Source: Alteromonadaceae bacterium (GTDB lineage Bacteria > Pseudomonadota > Gammaproteobacteria > Enterobacterales > Alteromonadaceae). Taken from it: a stretch of 64,000 nt of DNA. The DNA lies in contig JABSOI010000016.1 of the NCBI GenBank assembly GCA_013216015.1, forward strand, positions 1 to 64,000, in the 5' to 3' direction. Position numbers and translations under genes: made by a program. How positions within the stretch are numbered: the stretch's first letter is position 1; each line of letters starts with the position of its first letter. Shown here in pieces: positions 9,669-18,161 of the stretch. The notes below the pieces were generated by a model. The model searched no databases and had not been told where the DNA came from. It was given only the letters and a program-made list of their open reading frames with translations.

Positions 9669-10025
9669 ATGGATAAAATATTTATTAAGGGTTTGAGTAT
9701 TCAAACCACCATTGGTTTTTTTGCCTGGGAAAAAGAAATTAAGCAAACTCTAGTGATTGATTTAGCTATGGGTTGGGATATTCGCCCGGCAGCATTAAAT
9801 GATGAACTAGCCAAAACATTGGATTATGCGACAATCTCTGTAGATATTGAAAAATTTGCCAACGACCACCCGGTTGATTTGTTGGAAACTCTGGCAGAGC
9901 GAATGGCTGAATTTTTGATGGTGCAATATCAAATCCCCTGGATAAAATTAACCATTCATAAACCAACCGCAGTACATAATGCAGACTCTGTCGGTGTTGA
10001 AATTGAAAGAGGTCAGCAAAGTTAA
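9669..10025 (+). CDS. folB: Dihydroneopterin aldolase FolB
   Basis: A 118-residue enzyme that splits dihydroneopterin to hydroxymethyl-dihydropterin and glycolaldehyde in folate synthesis. It starts DKIFIKGLSIQTTIGFFAWEK. The catalytic segment LDYATISVDIE and the C-terminal TIHKPTAVHNADSVGVEIER match the family. Its stop overlaps the folK start (TAATG), so the two are translationally coupled and catalyse consecutive steps. Confidence 0.96.
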   Translation: MDKIFIKGLSIQTTIGFFAWEKEIKQTLVIDLAMGWDIRPAALNDELAKTLDYATISVDIEKFANDHPVDLLETLAERMAEFLMVQYQIPWIKLTIHKPTAVHNADSVGVEIERGQQS

Positions 10026-10525
10026 TGGCTGAAATTTATATTTCGTTAGGTACAAATATAGACCGCGACTTCCATGTGAAGCAGGGATTAGATGCTTTAT
10101 CCCATTATTTTGGGGAACTGAGATTATCATCATTGTTTGAAAGTGAAGCTATCGGTTTTGATGGCTCGGCTTTTTATAATCTGGTGGTAGGTTTATCAAC
10201 TATCCTTTCAGTAGAAGATGTGGTGGCAACACTGCGTAAGATTGAAGTTGCCAATGGCCGCAGCTTACAATCTAAAAAATTTAGCCCCCGGACTTTAGAT
10301 TTAGATTTATTACTTTATGATGAACTTGTGCTTGAAAGTCCGGCACAAATACCACGGGATGAAATAACCACTAACGCCTTCGTGTTGTGGCCTCTTTCTC
10401 AAATTGCTCCCCAATTGAAACATCCTACAATGCACTTAAGCTATGGCCAGTTATGGAAAGAATATGATCACGCCAGTCAAGAATTAAAAATACTGCCACT
10501 TAACTGGAAAAGTAAAAGTGAATAG
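10025..10525 (+). CDS. folK: 2-amino-4-hydroxy-6-hydroxymethyldihydropteridine pyrophosphokinase FolK
   Basis: A 166-residue pyrophosphokinase acting directly after FolB in folate synthesis. Recognition rests on YISLGTNIDRD at the N-terminus, FYNLVVGLST, and the ATP/metal motif FSPRTLDLDLLLYDE near residue 90. It overlaps folB by one base and is followed 49 bases later by uppP, which may be co-transcribed. Confidence 0.96.
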   Translation: MAEIYISLGTNIDRDFHVKQGLDALSHYFGELRLSSLFESEAIGFDGSAFYNLVVGLSTILSVEDVVATLRKIEVANGRSLQSKKFSPRTLDLDLLLYDELVLESPAQIPRDEITTNAFVLWPLSQIAPQLKHPTMHLSYGQLWKEYDHASQELKILPLNWKSKSE

Positions 10526-10574
10526 TATTAGTGCCTTTTTACAGATAACTTTTTTACATTAAATCAGGGAATAT

Positions 10575-11423
10575 ATGAGTACGTTCGAAATTATAATTTT
10601 GGCTTTATTGCAAGGGCTTACTGAGTTTTTACCCGTATCAAGCTCTGCCCATTTAATCTTACCTTCTGCTCTTTTAGGCTGGAATGATCAAGGATTGGCG
10701 TTTGATGTGGCGGTTCATGTGGGCACGTTACTGGCTGTTGTACTTTATTTTCGCCGTGAAGTGGGTAGCATGGCGGTTGCCTGGGTAGGCACTTTTAAAG
10801 GTGGAATAAAGGGTATAAATGCTTTTGAGGGCAACATTAATACCAATTTTGATGGCAAGCTTGCCTGGTGGATTTTGTTCGCCAGTATACCTTTGGGATT
10901 ATTTGGATTATTAGGAAAAGATTTTATTGAGCAATACCTGCGATCTGCTTTAGTTATAGCGGTAACCACTTTATTATTTGGTTTTTTACTTGGTTATGCT
11001 GATTTGTTAGCGGGTAAAAGAGCTGAACATGAAAATAAAAGCATTGGAAAGCTAGGGTTTAAAGGCGCTATGTTAATTGGTTTGGCGCAGGTTCTTGCTT
11101 TAATTCCAGGAACATCCCGTTCAGGCATAACGATGACTATAGGTTTGATGCTAGGTATGACTCGGGAAAATGCGGCAAGATTCTCATTTTTACTTTCTAT
11201 TCCTGCGATAGCAATGGCTGGCAGTTATTTAACATTGAAATTAGTGACTTCCTCAGAGGCTGTTGATTGGCAGGCTATTGGCTTAGGTAGTGTTTTAGCT
11301 TTTGTAAGCGCCTATGCATGTATTCATTATTTTCTTATTTTACTCAATAAAATAGGCATGATGCCGTTTGTTATTTACCGGTTGGTGTTGGGTGTCGGTT
11401 TGTTATGGTTTCTTTTAGGCTAA
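10575..11423 (+). CDS. uppP: Undecaprenyl-diphosphate phosphatase UppP (BacA)
   Basis: A 282-residue polytopic inner-membrane enzyme that recycles undecaprenyl diphosphate for cell-wall synthesis. Both signature motifs are present: [17 protein letters not shown] near residues 12-28, and [17 protein letters not shown] near residue 178. About eight hydrophobic segments are visible. AGGGA lies before the ATG. It is the last gene of the apparent folB-folK-uppP group. Confidence 0.97.
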   Translation: MSTFEIIILALLQGLTEFLPVSSSAHLILPSALLGWNDQGLAFDVAVHVGTLLAVVLYFRREVGSMAVAWVGTFKGGIKGINAFEGNINTNFDGKLAWWILFASIPLGLFGLLGKDFIEQYLRSALVIAVTTLLFGFLLGYADLLAGKRAEHENKSIGKLGFKGAMLIGLAQVLALIPGTSRSGITMTIGLMLGMTRENAARFSFLLSIPAIAMAGSYLTLKLVTSSEAVDWQAIGLGSVLAFVSAYACIHYFLILLNKIGMMPFVIYRLVLGVGLLWFLLG

Positions 11424-11426
11424 TCC

Positions 11427-11531
11427 GTTTATAAGCAATAAGTTTATAAGCAATAAGTTTATAAGCAATAAGTTTATAAGCAATAAGTTTATAAATAATA
11501 TGTTTATAAAGAATATGTTTATAAAGAATAG
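11427..11531. repeat. Seven 15-bp tandem repeats after uppP
   Basis: The unit GTTTATAAGCAATAA occurs four times without change, followed by three variant units (GTTTATAAATAATAT, GTTTATAAAGAATAT, GTTTATAAAGAATAG). The array begins four bases after the uppP stop codon. It produces a spurious minus-strand reading frame with a YKLIA repeat, which is not a gene. Confidence 0.92.
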
Positions 11532-11661
11532 ATTTGTAATCTATGTGACCATAAAAATGGGCTTTCAAAGAATGTGTTTGTAAAAACGTGCTTGTAAATT
11601 TCTTTCTCTGTCCCCAAATAATGATCTTAAACAGATTAATTTTATTAAAAATGGAACTCAT

Positions 11662-12522
11662 ATGAATTCAAATATTGTCGCTATTACCCTTGAAAATTTT
11701 CAACAAGTGGTTCTGGAAGACTCAAAGTTTAAACTTGTTTTAATCGTTTTTTGGGCAAATGAAGTACCTGAAAGTGCAGAGCTTCGAGATAAATTAGCTG
11801 CATCTGTTGCTTCATATGATGAACATATTGTTCTTGCGACGGTAGATTGTGAAACCCAACAGCAAGTTGCCCAGCAATTCGGTATTCAAGCTTTACCAAC
11901 CGCCATTGTTGTAAAAGAAGGTCAGCCTATTGATGGAATGTCAGGACCACAAACTGATGAATCTATCAAAACCTTTTTAGACAAACATTTACCAAAAGAA
12001 GAAGATATTCTACATGCACAAGCAAAACAATTGTTAATTGAAGGAAAAGCCAGTGAGGCATTTCCTGTGATAGAGAATGCTTCTAAGGCAGCTTCTGGTA
12101 CCGCAAGTGATAGAGCGGATATAACATTAACTATGGCAGATGTTTATCTGCAAATAGGAAAAATCAGCGAAGCAGATGCCTTGTTGTCGACCATAAAAAT
12201 GGTTGATCAGGACAGCGAATACAAAGCATTAACCGCTAAATTAGAACTAGCTAATCAAGCGGCTGACTCCCCTGAAATTAAAGCGCTGGAAGAAAAAATA
12301 GCACAAGGTTCAGATGATATAGAATTACATCATCAGCTTGCTGCACAATACAGCCAAGTGAACCGGCATGAAGATGCACTAGTGTTATTATTTAGATTAG
12401 TGCAAAAAGATGGTTCAGATACGTTAAGCAAACAACTTCTGATTGATGTATTAAAGGCATTACCTGATGGCGATCCTTTATCAAGCAAATACCGTCGTAA
12501 ACTTTATACTTTAATGTATTAA
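11662..12522 (+). CDS. cnoX: CnoX/YbbN-like thioredoxin-fold chaperedoxin
   Basis: A 286-residue cytoplasmic protein with an N-terminal thioredoxin fold (residues 1-110) and C-terminal TPR-like helices (EDALVLLFRLVQKDGSD), the layout of E. coli CnoX (YbbN, 284 residues). The usual WCGPC site reads W31-ANEVPES here, with no cysteine, so it cannot do thiol-disulfide exchange at that site. The cis-proline segment FGIQALPTAIVV is intact. In E. coli CnoX protects substrates during bleach stress and passes them to GroEL; groESL lies elsewhere in this window. GAACTC before the ATG is a weak ribosome site. Confidence 0.85.
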   Translation: MNSNIVAITLENFQQVVLEDSKFKLVLIVFWANEVPESAELRDKLAASVASYDEHIVLATVDCETQQQVAQQFGIQALPTAIVVKEGQPIDGMSGPQTDESIKTFLDKHLPKEEDILHAQAKQLLIEGKASEAFPVIENASKAASGTASDRADITLTMADVYLQIGKISEADALLSTIKMVDQDSEYKALTAKLELANQAADSPEIKALEEKIAQGSDDIELHHQLAAQYSQVNRHEDALVLLFRLVQKDGSDTLSKQLLIDVLKALPDGDPLSSKYRRKLYTLMY

Positions 12523-12551
12523 CTTTTTTAAATCTAATGTTTAAGCGTAGA

Positions 12552-12653
12552 ATGGGTTAGCCGCAGGCGTAGCCCATCAAAATATAATTTTAATTAAGTA
12601 CTTAAATAGTTAGATAGCCATCAAATGCTAAGGGTCGCCGTTGGCTAACCCAT
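12552..12653. repeat. 102-bp region bounded by an 11-bp inverted repeat
   Basis: ATGGGTTAGCC (12552-12562) and GGCTAACCCAT (12643-12653) are exact reverse complements between two convergent genes. The interior also repeats GTAGCCCATCAAA and ATAGCCATCAAA in the same orientation. It could be a small palindromic repeat element or a two-way transcription stop. No U-tract supports a classical terminator. Confidence 0.6.
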
Positions 12654-12696
12654 CCAGTTTTATTAACATCAATTAACTGCGACATAATCAGCTGTT

Positions 12697-13827
12697 TCAG
12701 TACAGTCTTTCAATAAACCAAAACAAACCGACAGCGGCAATTAATAGCGATGCAGGCTTAACCACTCGCTGTCGGAACCATGATTTTTTTCGGCACCAAA
12801 ACACGGCAAAAAGTGCAATTAAAATCACCGTTATTTGCCCTAATTCAACGCCCACATTAAAACCAATTAAACTGATAACGTATTGTTTCGGTGCCAGACC
12901 CAACCCTAATAATACAGACGCAAAGCCAAGTCCATGTAATAAGCCAAATAAGAATATAATCACTATTCGCCAACGTTTCAGTTGATCAAAATAAATATTT
13001 TCGATGGCAACATACACAATAGATAACGCAATAAGTGGTTCAACTATATTGCTGGAAATATTAACAATTCCGTAAATTCCCAACGCTAAAGTAATGGTGT
13101 GGGCTAAAGTAAAAGCGCTGATTTGCCATAATAAAACCGAAAGTTTTGTTGCAAGCAAAAATAACGCAAGGATAAATAATATATGATCCAACCCCTGAGG
13201 AATTATGTGAATAATTCCCTGATAAACATAATCAACAAAACTGGATATTTTAAGCAATGTTGGACTGACATTAGTACCAGCACCAGTACTTTTAAGACTT
13301 AATGAGCTACTTTGTTGCCCTTTAGCAATAAAAATTTGTTCAGGTTTAGCAAACTGTAAAACGCTGTCAGCCATAATTTCAGGAAGCTTTACTCTAACTT
13401 CATTCGCATTTTCTAAAAATTCACCATAGCCAACATAATTAACACTATAACCAGCATTACCAACGGGATTGTTAAATAATTGTCGAATATCGGCAACTGT
13501 GGGCCCTTCAACTAACTGTACCGCAGAGCGCAGCTGGTCAAATTCAACACGGGTATTTTGTTGTAAAAGTTGTTTTGCACTTGTTAACGCTTTAGCCAAT
13601 TTAAGCATTGGCATGTACCGAATTTCATCAATTAAATTTTCATCTTCGCTGGTTAGCTCTGCCTGTTGCTTAATTAAATGAACAACATCAACCGTTAGAC
13701 TGATCCGGTATTCGGTAGCAGATAATATATCTAGTCTAGCTTGACCTTTTTTATCAGTATGAGCGTCGCAGTTAAAGACAAATAATAATTGAGTAAGTAG
13801 AAATAAAGCTAAGGTTTTGTTGGGCAT
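12697..13827 (-). CDS. HupE/UreJ-family membrane protein with periplasmic N-domain
   Basis: A 376-residue membrane protein. A signal peptide (PNKTLALFLLTQLLFVFNCDA) is followed by an exported domain of about 170 residues. The C-terminal half has six or seven hydrophobic segments with the HupE/UreJ signatures IPQGLDHILFILALFLL, LAHTITLALG and GLLHGLGFASVLL. Classical HupE proteins (about 200 residues) are nickel or cobalt permeases. This longer form is common in marine gammaproteobacteria and its substrate is not established. No hydrogenase or urease genes are nearby, so a nickel role cannot be inferred from context. It is convergent with cnoX. Confidence 0.82.
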   Translation of the reverse strand: MPNKTLALFLLTQLLFVFNCDAHTDKKGQARLDILSATEYRISLTVDVVHLIKQQAELTSEDENLIDEIRYMPMLKLAKALTSAKQLLQQNTRVEFDQLRSAVQLVEGPTVADIRQLFNNPVGNAGYSVNYVGYGEFLENANEVRVKLPEIMADSVLQFAKPEQIFIAKGQQSSSLSLKSTGAGTNVSPTLLKISSFVDYVYQGIIHIIPQGLDHILFILALFLLATKLSVLLWQISAFTLAHTITLALGIYGIVNISSNIVEPLIALSIVYVAIENIYFDQLKRWRIVIIFLFGLLHGLGFASVLLGLGLAPKQYVISLIGFNVGVELGQITVILIALFAVFWCRKKSWFRQRVVKPASLLIAAVGLFWFIERLY

Positions 13828-13922
13828 GGTGAATATATAATAATAAATGCAAGGGGGCTAAGGTAAACGATTTTAATGATTAAGCCAATTGGTAAAACCT
13901 AGTGTAGTCAAATTTACCCCTG

Positions 13923-13967
13923 TTGATTTGTTGAATAATTGTAATTATACTGTATTTTAATACAGTT
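13923..13967 (+). promoter_or_regulatory. dinB promoter with LexA box
   Basis: TTGATT (13923-13928), 17 bases, TATACT (13946-13951) form a sigma-70 promoter. CTGT-N8-ACAG at 13950-13965 is a full-match LexA box (TACTGTATTTTAATACAGTT with flanks) overlapping the -10 end and start point. This predicts SOS induction of dinB about 95 bases downstream. Confidence 0.88.
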
Positions 13968-14059
13968 GATTTGCATGTAGGTAAACACAGGTTATAAAAG
14001 ATTATTCAAATTTATCCCTAAAGAAACAGGGTAATCATACAAATGAATAAGGGGGAATT

Positions 14060-15124
14060 TTGCAACGTAAAATAGTTCACGTCGATATGGATGCTTTCTA
14101 TGTAAGTGCTGAAATCAGAGACAACCCCAAATTACAAGGGCTACCAGTTGCCGTAGGGGGTAAATCTGATCGTCGCGGAGTACTCTCCACCTGCAACTAT
14201 GAAGCACGGAAATTTGGTGTACGCTCTGCAATGGCTACAGCGAATGCCTTGAGGTTGTGTCCTCAGTTGGTTGTTGTTCCGGGTCGGATGAGTGTCTATA
14301 AAGAAATCAGCGAACAAATCCGGGAAATCTTTGAACGATATACTAGTTTGATAGAACCTCTGTCGCTTGATGAAGCCTTCCTCGACGTATCTGATTGCAA
14401 ACTCCTTCATGGTTCCGCAACCTTAATTGCTCAAGATATTCGCAATGAAATATTCAAAAAGACCGGGCTAACTGCATCAGCAGGCATAGCGCCAATTAAG
14501 TTTTTAGCTAAAATTGCAAGCGATGAAAATAAGCCGAATGGCCAATGTGTTATTACCCCTGATGATGTCATCCCTTTCATTGAAAAAATGGACTTAAAGA
14601 AAATATCAGGTGTCGGCAAAGTCACATTAAAGAAGCTTAATAATATTGGATTATTCACTGGTAAAGATGTCAGAGGATCCAATGTAGCATTTCTAACCCA
14701 GCACCTTGGAACTTACGGCAGTGTGTTATGGGATCGCTGTCAGGGTATAGACGAGAGAAACGTTGAAACCTCTCGGATACGTAAATCGGTTGGAGTTGAA
14801 AGGACGTTTAACGAAGACATCAGTGATATTGAACATTTAAAGCAAATAATGAAGGAAAAGCTTATCCCTGAGCTAATCAGCCGCTGTGAAAAACACTTGG
14901 ATACACGAACTATTTCTAAGTTGGGCGTTAAAGTTAAGTTTGATGATTTTATCCAGACCACCAAGGAATTAAAGCATACGGGCTTTGATGGGAAAGTGTT
15001 TGAAGCTTTACTTGAGGAAGCGATAGAACGTGGTGATGGTAAGGCTGTTAGGTTGTTGGGGGTTCATATTGGGTTGGATGACGTTAGTGATGATGCAGTT
15101 GAACAGTTGGAGTTGTTTGGTTAA
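14060..15124 (+). CDS. dinB: DNA polymerase IV (DinB)
   Basis: A 354-residue Y-family translesion polymerase (E. coli 351). The palm carries HVDMDAFYVS near residues 7-16 and the catalytic pair in SLDEAFLDV near 103. The thumb has helix-hairpin-helix ISGVGKVTLKKL. The little-finger domain holds SVGVERTFNEDI. Translation must begin at TTG (14060), because no in-frame ATG precedes the conserved IVHVDMD. A strong GGGGG ribosome site lies 5 bases before it. The leader of about 95 bases follows a LexA-controlled promoter, so this is an SOS gene. A rare start codon with a strong ribosome site would keep output low. Confidence 0.97.
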   Translation: MQRKIVHVDMDAFYVSAEIRDNPKLQGLPVAVGGKSDRRGVLSTCNYEARKFGVRSAMATANALRLCPQLVVVPGRMSVYKEISEQIREIFERYTSLIEPLSLDEAFLDVSDCKLLHGSATLIAQDIRNEIFKKTGLTASAGIAPIKFLAKIASDENKPNGQCVITPDDVIPFIEKMDLKKISGVGKVTLKKLNNIGLFTGKDVRGSNVAFLTQHLGTYGSVLWDRCQGIDERNVETSRIRKSVGVERTFNEDISDIEHLKQIMKEKLIPELISRCEKHLDTRTISKLGVKVKFDDFIQTTKELKHTGFDGKVFEALLEEAIERGDGKAVRLLGVHIGLDDVSDDAVEQLELFG

Positions 15125-15245
15125 TGGATGGTGTTCTCACTTTTAACCCTATATGAGTTAAGATATGTCCATACTTCTATTAAAATCTGATCAAGTTTGT
15201 GACGAATAAAATATGCTCCGCATCTTTTTAACTTAAATATTTTAA

Positions 15246-15348
15246 GCAACTATATTTGGTTGCCTCAAAGCTAGCAATTAAATACGGTTGCCATATAGAG
15301 AGGCAATTGAATTTAGTTGCATAGTGAAAAGCAATTATATATAGTTGC
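15246..15348 (+). promoter_or_regulatory. Array of four 18-bp palindromes upstream of the SatD-like gene
   Basis: Four imperfect palindromes lie at 15246-15263, 15274-15291, 15303-15320 and 15331-15348. They read GCAACTATATTTGGTTGC, GCAATTAAATACGGTTGC, GCAATTGAATTTAGTTGC and GCAATTATATATAGTTGC. The consensus is GCAAYTRWATWYRGTTGC and the start-to-start spacing is 28, 29 and 28 bases. The last is embedded in a longer near-perfect palindrome (ATAGTGAAAA and TTTTCACTAT flanks) that ends 22 bases before the start codon at 15380. This looks like a multi-site operator. The C-terminal helix-turn-helix of the encoded protein makes autoregulation an attractive guess. Confidence 0.8.
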
Positions 15349-15379
15349 TTTTCACTATGGTTCAAAGGATTAATTCTTC

Positions 15380-16018
15380 ATGATTGCTGTCTTAACAGGA
15401 GATATTGTTAGATCGACTAAAATGTCAAACGATACATATACTGAGACAATTAGAGAGCTGCAAAGCCTATTGCATGATGCAAATGAAAAGTATCAGGCAA
15501 TTGGTGACATTTATAGAGGTGATGAGTTTCAAATTCAATACCCTAATCCGATACACGCTATAAATAGCACGCTTCTTATAAAACTAAGCCTCCAATTATC
15601 GAAAATTTCCCCAAAACCTATACAATGCACTTTATCTTTAGCATATGGGGAGTATGAAGTTTATTCATCAAAACCGAACACTTCTTCTGGGCCAGTGTTT
15701 ATAGAATCAGGAAGAGGATTAGAAAAAACGTTAAGGGGCGACATTTCGTTAAGCTTAAGTGAAAAAAAAAGTCATGAAGAAATCCAATTATTAACTCAAT
15801 TCTTGAATCATCAACTAAACAGGCTAACAAGAACACAAGCAGAATTATTATATAAATATATCGAAAGTGGATTTGCTGAACATAGAAAAATTGCAGAGAT
15901 AACTAATACGACACGCCAGAATATCAGTAATCGGTTAAATAACATTGGTGCATTCTTGGTAAGGGACTACATAAAAATCATCAATAGCAAGGTCGAGCAA
16001 TTTAGGGATAAAAACTAA
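15380..16018 (+). CDS. SatD-like protein (cyclase-like N-domain, C-terminal HTH)
   Basis: A 212-residue soluble protein matching the SatD family in size and N-terminus. VLTGDIVRSTKM (residues 4-15) and IGDIYRGDEFQI (about 43-54) resemble the two metal-binding stretches of class III nucleotide-cyclase folds. That structural reading is my inference and no activity is shown. The C-terminal 60 residues contain a sigma-70 region 4/HTH-like helix pair (IAEITNTTRQNISNRLNNIG), so it may bind DNA. It overlaps the next gene by one base (TAATG), giving a tightly coupled two-gene operon behind the palindrome array. SatD was named in Streptococcus for acid tolerance, but its biochemical role is unknown. 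Confidence 0.7.
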   Translation: MIAVLTGDIVRSTKMSNDTYTETIRELQSLLHDANEKYQAIGDIYRGDEFQIQYPNPIHAINSTLLIKLSLQLSKISPKPIQCTLSLAYGEYEVYSSKPNTSSGPVFIESGRGLEKTLRGDISLSLSEKKSHEEIQLLTQFLNHQLNRLTRTQAELLYKYIESGFAEHRKIAEITNTTRQNISNRLNNIGAFLVRDYIKIINSKVEQFRDKN

Positions 16019-16764
16019 TGGAATTATTAATGCTATTACTGACAGCACATTTTATTGGTGATTTCTACGCCCAGCCCAAGAGTTGGGTTGAATGTAGGAA
16101 TACCAATCACTATAAATCAAAAGGGCTTTGGAAACATTTTTTAGTTCATATATTACTATATTTAACCGTTTTTTTAATGGCAGAATCGACCTTAGACAAA
16201 GCGCTAACCGCTGTAGCAATAATATCAATATCACACGTACTTACCGACTTATGGAAGTCGTATAGAACAAATAACCTGTTTTACTTTTTGATAGATCAAT
16301 TAATTCATATACTACTAATCGTTATCGTCTGGATATATCTATCGGGGTTCACATTTGATCAAGTGGTATCATTCACACAAAACTTTATTACAACGAAACA
16401 TCTAATCATTGCTATTGCATATATATTGGTTTGTAAACCAGCATCCGTAGTTATTTCATTAGCTTTAAAGAAGCATACTGACAGTTTAAATACCGAGACT
16501 ACTAATTCAGGGCTAGCTTCCGCAGGTACTTGGATTGGCTATCTTGAACGATGTTTAGCTATCTCTTTTATATTTATGGGGCAATTTGCAGGCATAGGTT
16601 TTTTAGTCGCGACAAAAACAATATTTAGATTCGGCGATCTAACAAAAAACAATGATATGAAACTCACAGAGTATATGATGTTAGGTACATTACTAAGTTA
16701 CGCAATTGCTTTACTTATTGGCTGGAATTCATTGCTAATTTATAAAGCAAGTCTAGGTAGCTAA
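16018..16764 (+). CDS. DUF3307 membrane protein
   Basis: A 248-residue integral membrane protein with about seven hydrophobic segments. The N-terminal signature LLTAHFIGDFYAQPKSWVECRNT followed by SKGLWKHFLVHILLY matches the DUF3307 family. A second recognisable stretch is ISHVLTDLWKSY, with a histidine and acidic residues facing the membrane. The function is unknown. Its start overlaps the stop of the SatD-like gene, and the same two-family pairing is known to me from other bacteria, so the pair very probably works together, for example a soluble regulator with a membrane effector. Confidence 0.75.
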   Translation: MELLMLLLTAHFIGDFYAQPKSWVECRNTNHYKSKGLWKHFLVHILLYLTVFLMAESTLDKALTAVAIISISHVLTDLWKSYRTNNLFYFLIDQLIHILLIVIVWIYLSGFTFDQVVSFTQNFITTKHLIIAIAYILVCKPASVVISLALKKHTDSLNTETTNSGLASAGTWIGYLERCLAISFIFMGQFAGIGFLVATKTIFRFGDLTKNNDMKLTEYMMLGTLLSYAIALLIGWNSLLIYKASLGS

Positions 16765-17068
16765 TCTATGAATTGGGTTTAGAACGATAAAACCGACCAG
16801 TAATTAGCTTTTAAACAAACTCTCTTGTACACATTTCGTGGGAGAGAGGCGCTGGTAGCATTTTTTGTTAACCACTGCAGGGTGACCTATCCTGCTGAAA
16901 AAAATGGCTAATTAATCAGTTTAATTTAGATAGCATACTCAAACTCTGACTGTACTAATAAATAATAGAACAAACCAGTGGTTTAAATTATAAACAACTA
17001 AAAGTGTAATTTATTCATTAATTTTAAACCATTACAAATAACAGCTTTTTAGGCAATGAAATTAATGA
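16765..17068. other. Intergenic region, no gene seen
   Basis: No supported coding sequence. There are weak inverted repeats only, such as AGTGGTTTAAATTA near 16977 against TAATTTTAAACCATT near 17018. No terminator with a T-run was found for the SatD-like/DUF3307 pair. Confidence 0.5.
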
Positions 17069-17350
17069 ACATTTTTTAGGATTTTAACGGCTCGATATTA
17101 TTATCCTGATCAAGTAGGGGAAAAACTTTCCAATATTTTGCCTAGTACTTTGGATAACATTACAGATCACATTTCATTTCTTGTTAATATCTTTGAGCAA
17201 GGAGGAATTAAATACAATGAAGCAACATATGAGAACATCACAGAGATCATAAAGGCTTTGTATGTAGAGGAAGACTGGAAAGGGGGTAGCCTCAAATGTT
17301 ATACGGCTGTAATAAAATTATTATTTGTCCTTCAAAATAGAATTCATTAA
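17069..17350 (+). CDS. Small hypothetical protein, probably 5'-truncated
   Basis: The open frame runs from 17069 to the stop at 17350 and contains no ATG or GTG. The only usable start is TTG at 17138, giving 70 residues. The frame upstream of that TTG still reads like protein (YYYPDQVGEKLSNILPS), which suggests the original start has been lost. The product is acidic with amphipathic helices (ISFLVNIFEQGG, ENITEIIKALYVEEDW). I do not recognise the family. It stands alone between the SatD-like operon and the copper locus and may be a gene remnant. Confidence 0.35.
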   Translation, partial: TFFRILTARYYYPDQVGEKLSNILPSTLDNITDHISFLVNIFEQGGIKYNEATYENITEIIKALYVEEDWKGGSLKCYTAVIKLLFVLQNRIH

Positions 17351-17566
17351 ATACGAAATGGGTATAAGAGTAAAGGTCAGTAAAGCAACTCCTTTACTTT
17401 GATTTACTCGCATTTATCAAGGGAAAAAATAACCCGGTAAATATGAATTAGTTTTCGTCCACATTCTTGAACTTTTGGTCGATTAATTACAATAAGGGTT
17501 CAGCAATTAGCGGGAAAAAGCCGAAAACATATTCGAATTAGCAAAACTCACGATTTAAAAATTATC

Positions 17567-17594
17567 TTGAACTGTCTTTTTTATCGGTTATAAT
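17567..17594 (+). promoter_or_regulatory. Likely sigma-70 promoter of the copper-efflux operon
   Basis: TTGAAC (17567-17572), 16 bases, TATAAT (17589-17594). The -10 is a perfect consensus. No MerR-type long-spacer dyad (19-20 bp) typical of CueR was found, so metal control, if present, is by another route. Confidence 0.55.
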
Positions 17595-17627
17595 CGGCAG
17601 TTATCGTATCTCATAAACAGTTGGTTT

Positions 17628-18056
17628 GTGTTGTTAATTTTCAATAAAACATTAATGGTTATGCTGCTATGTTTGATCTTCGTTGGTCAATCTATTGCAT
17701 CGTCTGTGATGTTTTATAATATGAATATGGCAGGCATGAATGCTACTAATATGCAAGAACAGAATATGCCAGCACATGAAATGGGTGCGATGCAACTAAG
17801 TCCGATGCAGCAAAGTTCGATGCAAATGATGGAGCATTCAGTTTCTGCTGATTCAGATGATTCCACTTCAAGTATGAACGATTGTTGTATGAAAGACTGT
17901 CAGTGTTCCGCTGGTGGTTGTTCAACAGCTTCGGCATTTTCTCGAACTGTTAGTTCTAATGTTATTATTGTTTTGCCTCTTAAAATCCTTTTCGATACTG
18001 AACTGATACTTAGTCAGAAATCAACCTCCCTGTATAGACCTCCTATATTTAGCTAA
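17628..18056 (+). CDS. CopL-like exported Met/Cys-rich protein
   Basis: Up to 142 residues from GTG at 17628. The in-frame ATG at 17655 (MVMLLCLIFVGQSIASS) gives a cleaner signal peptide and may be the true start. After the signal the protein is very rich in methionine and histidine (MNMAGMNATNMQEQNMPAHEM). A cysteine cluster NDCCMKDCQCSAGGC follows, then a hydrophobic stretch near the C-terminus. This composition is typical of small periplasmic copper-responsive proteins that head CusCBA-type operons in Alteromonadales. Copper binding is inferred from the residues. It comes 105 bases before the outer-membrane component. Confidence 0.65.
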   Translation: MLLIFNKTLMVMLLCLIFVGQSIASSVMFYNMNMAGMNATNMQEQNMPAHEMGAMQLSPMQQSSMQMMEHSVSADSDDSTSSMNDCCMKDCQCSAGGCSTASAFSRTVSSNVIIVLPLKILFDTELILSQKSTSLYRPPIFS

Positions 18057-18161
18057 TACAGCGTCAGTGTATCCAAAATTCGGATCATTTTGCGTTTTGA
18101 ATCAATTTCTAGATTTGATTAATCTGTTTGCGTTAAATAAATTTATATAGGAACAATTGCA

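Noticed and set aside
11371-11661. Minus-strand frame with a repeating YKLIA peptide
   Set aside because: It is only the translation of the 15-bp tandem repeat and overlaps the uppP end. No ribosome site or family.
12697-13827. Hydrogenase or urease accessory role for the HupE-like protein
   Set aside because: No hydrogenase, urease or nickel genes are in the window, and the long exported domain differs from classical HupE.
15246-15348. Four repeated units with 10-11 base gaps, resembling a mini CRISPR array
   Set aside because: The repeats are 18-bp palindromes that vary between units, the gaps are too short for spacers, and no cas genes are present. An operator array fits better.
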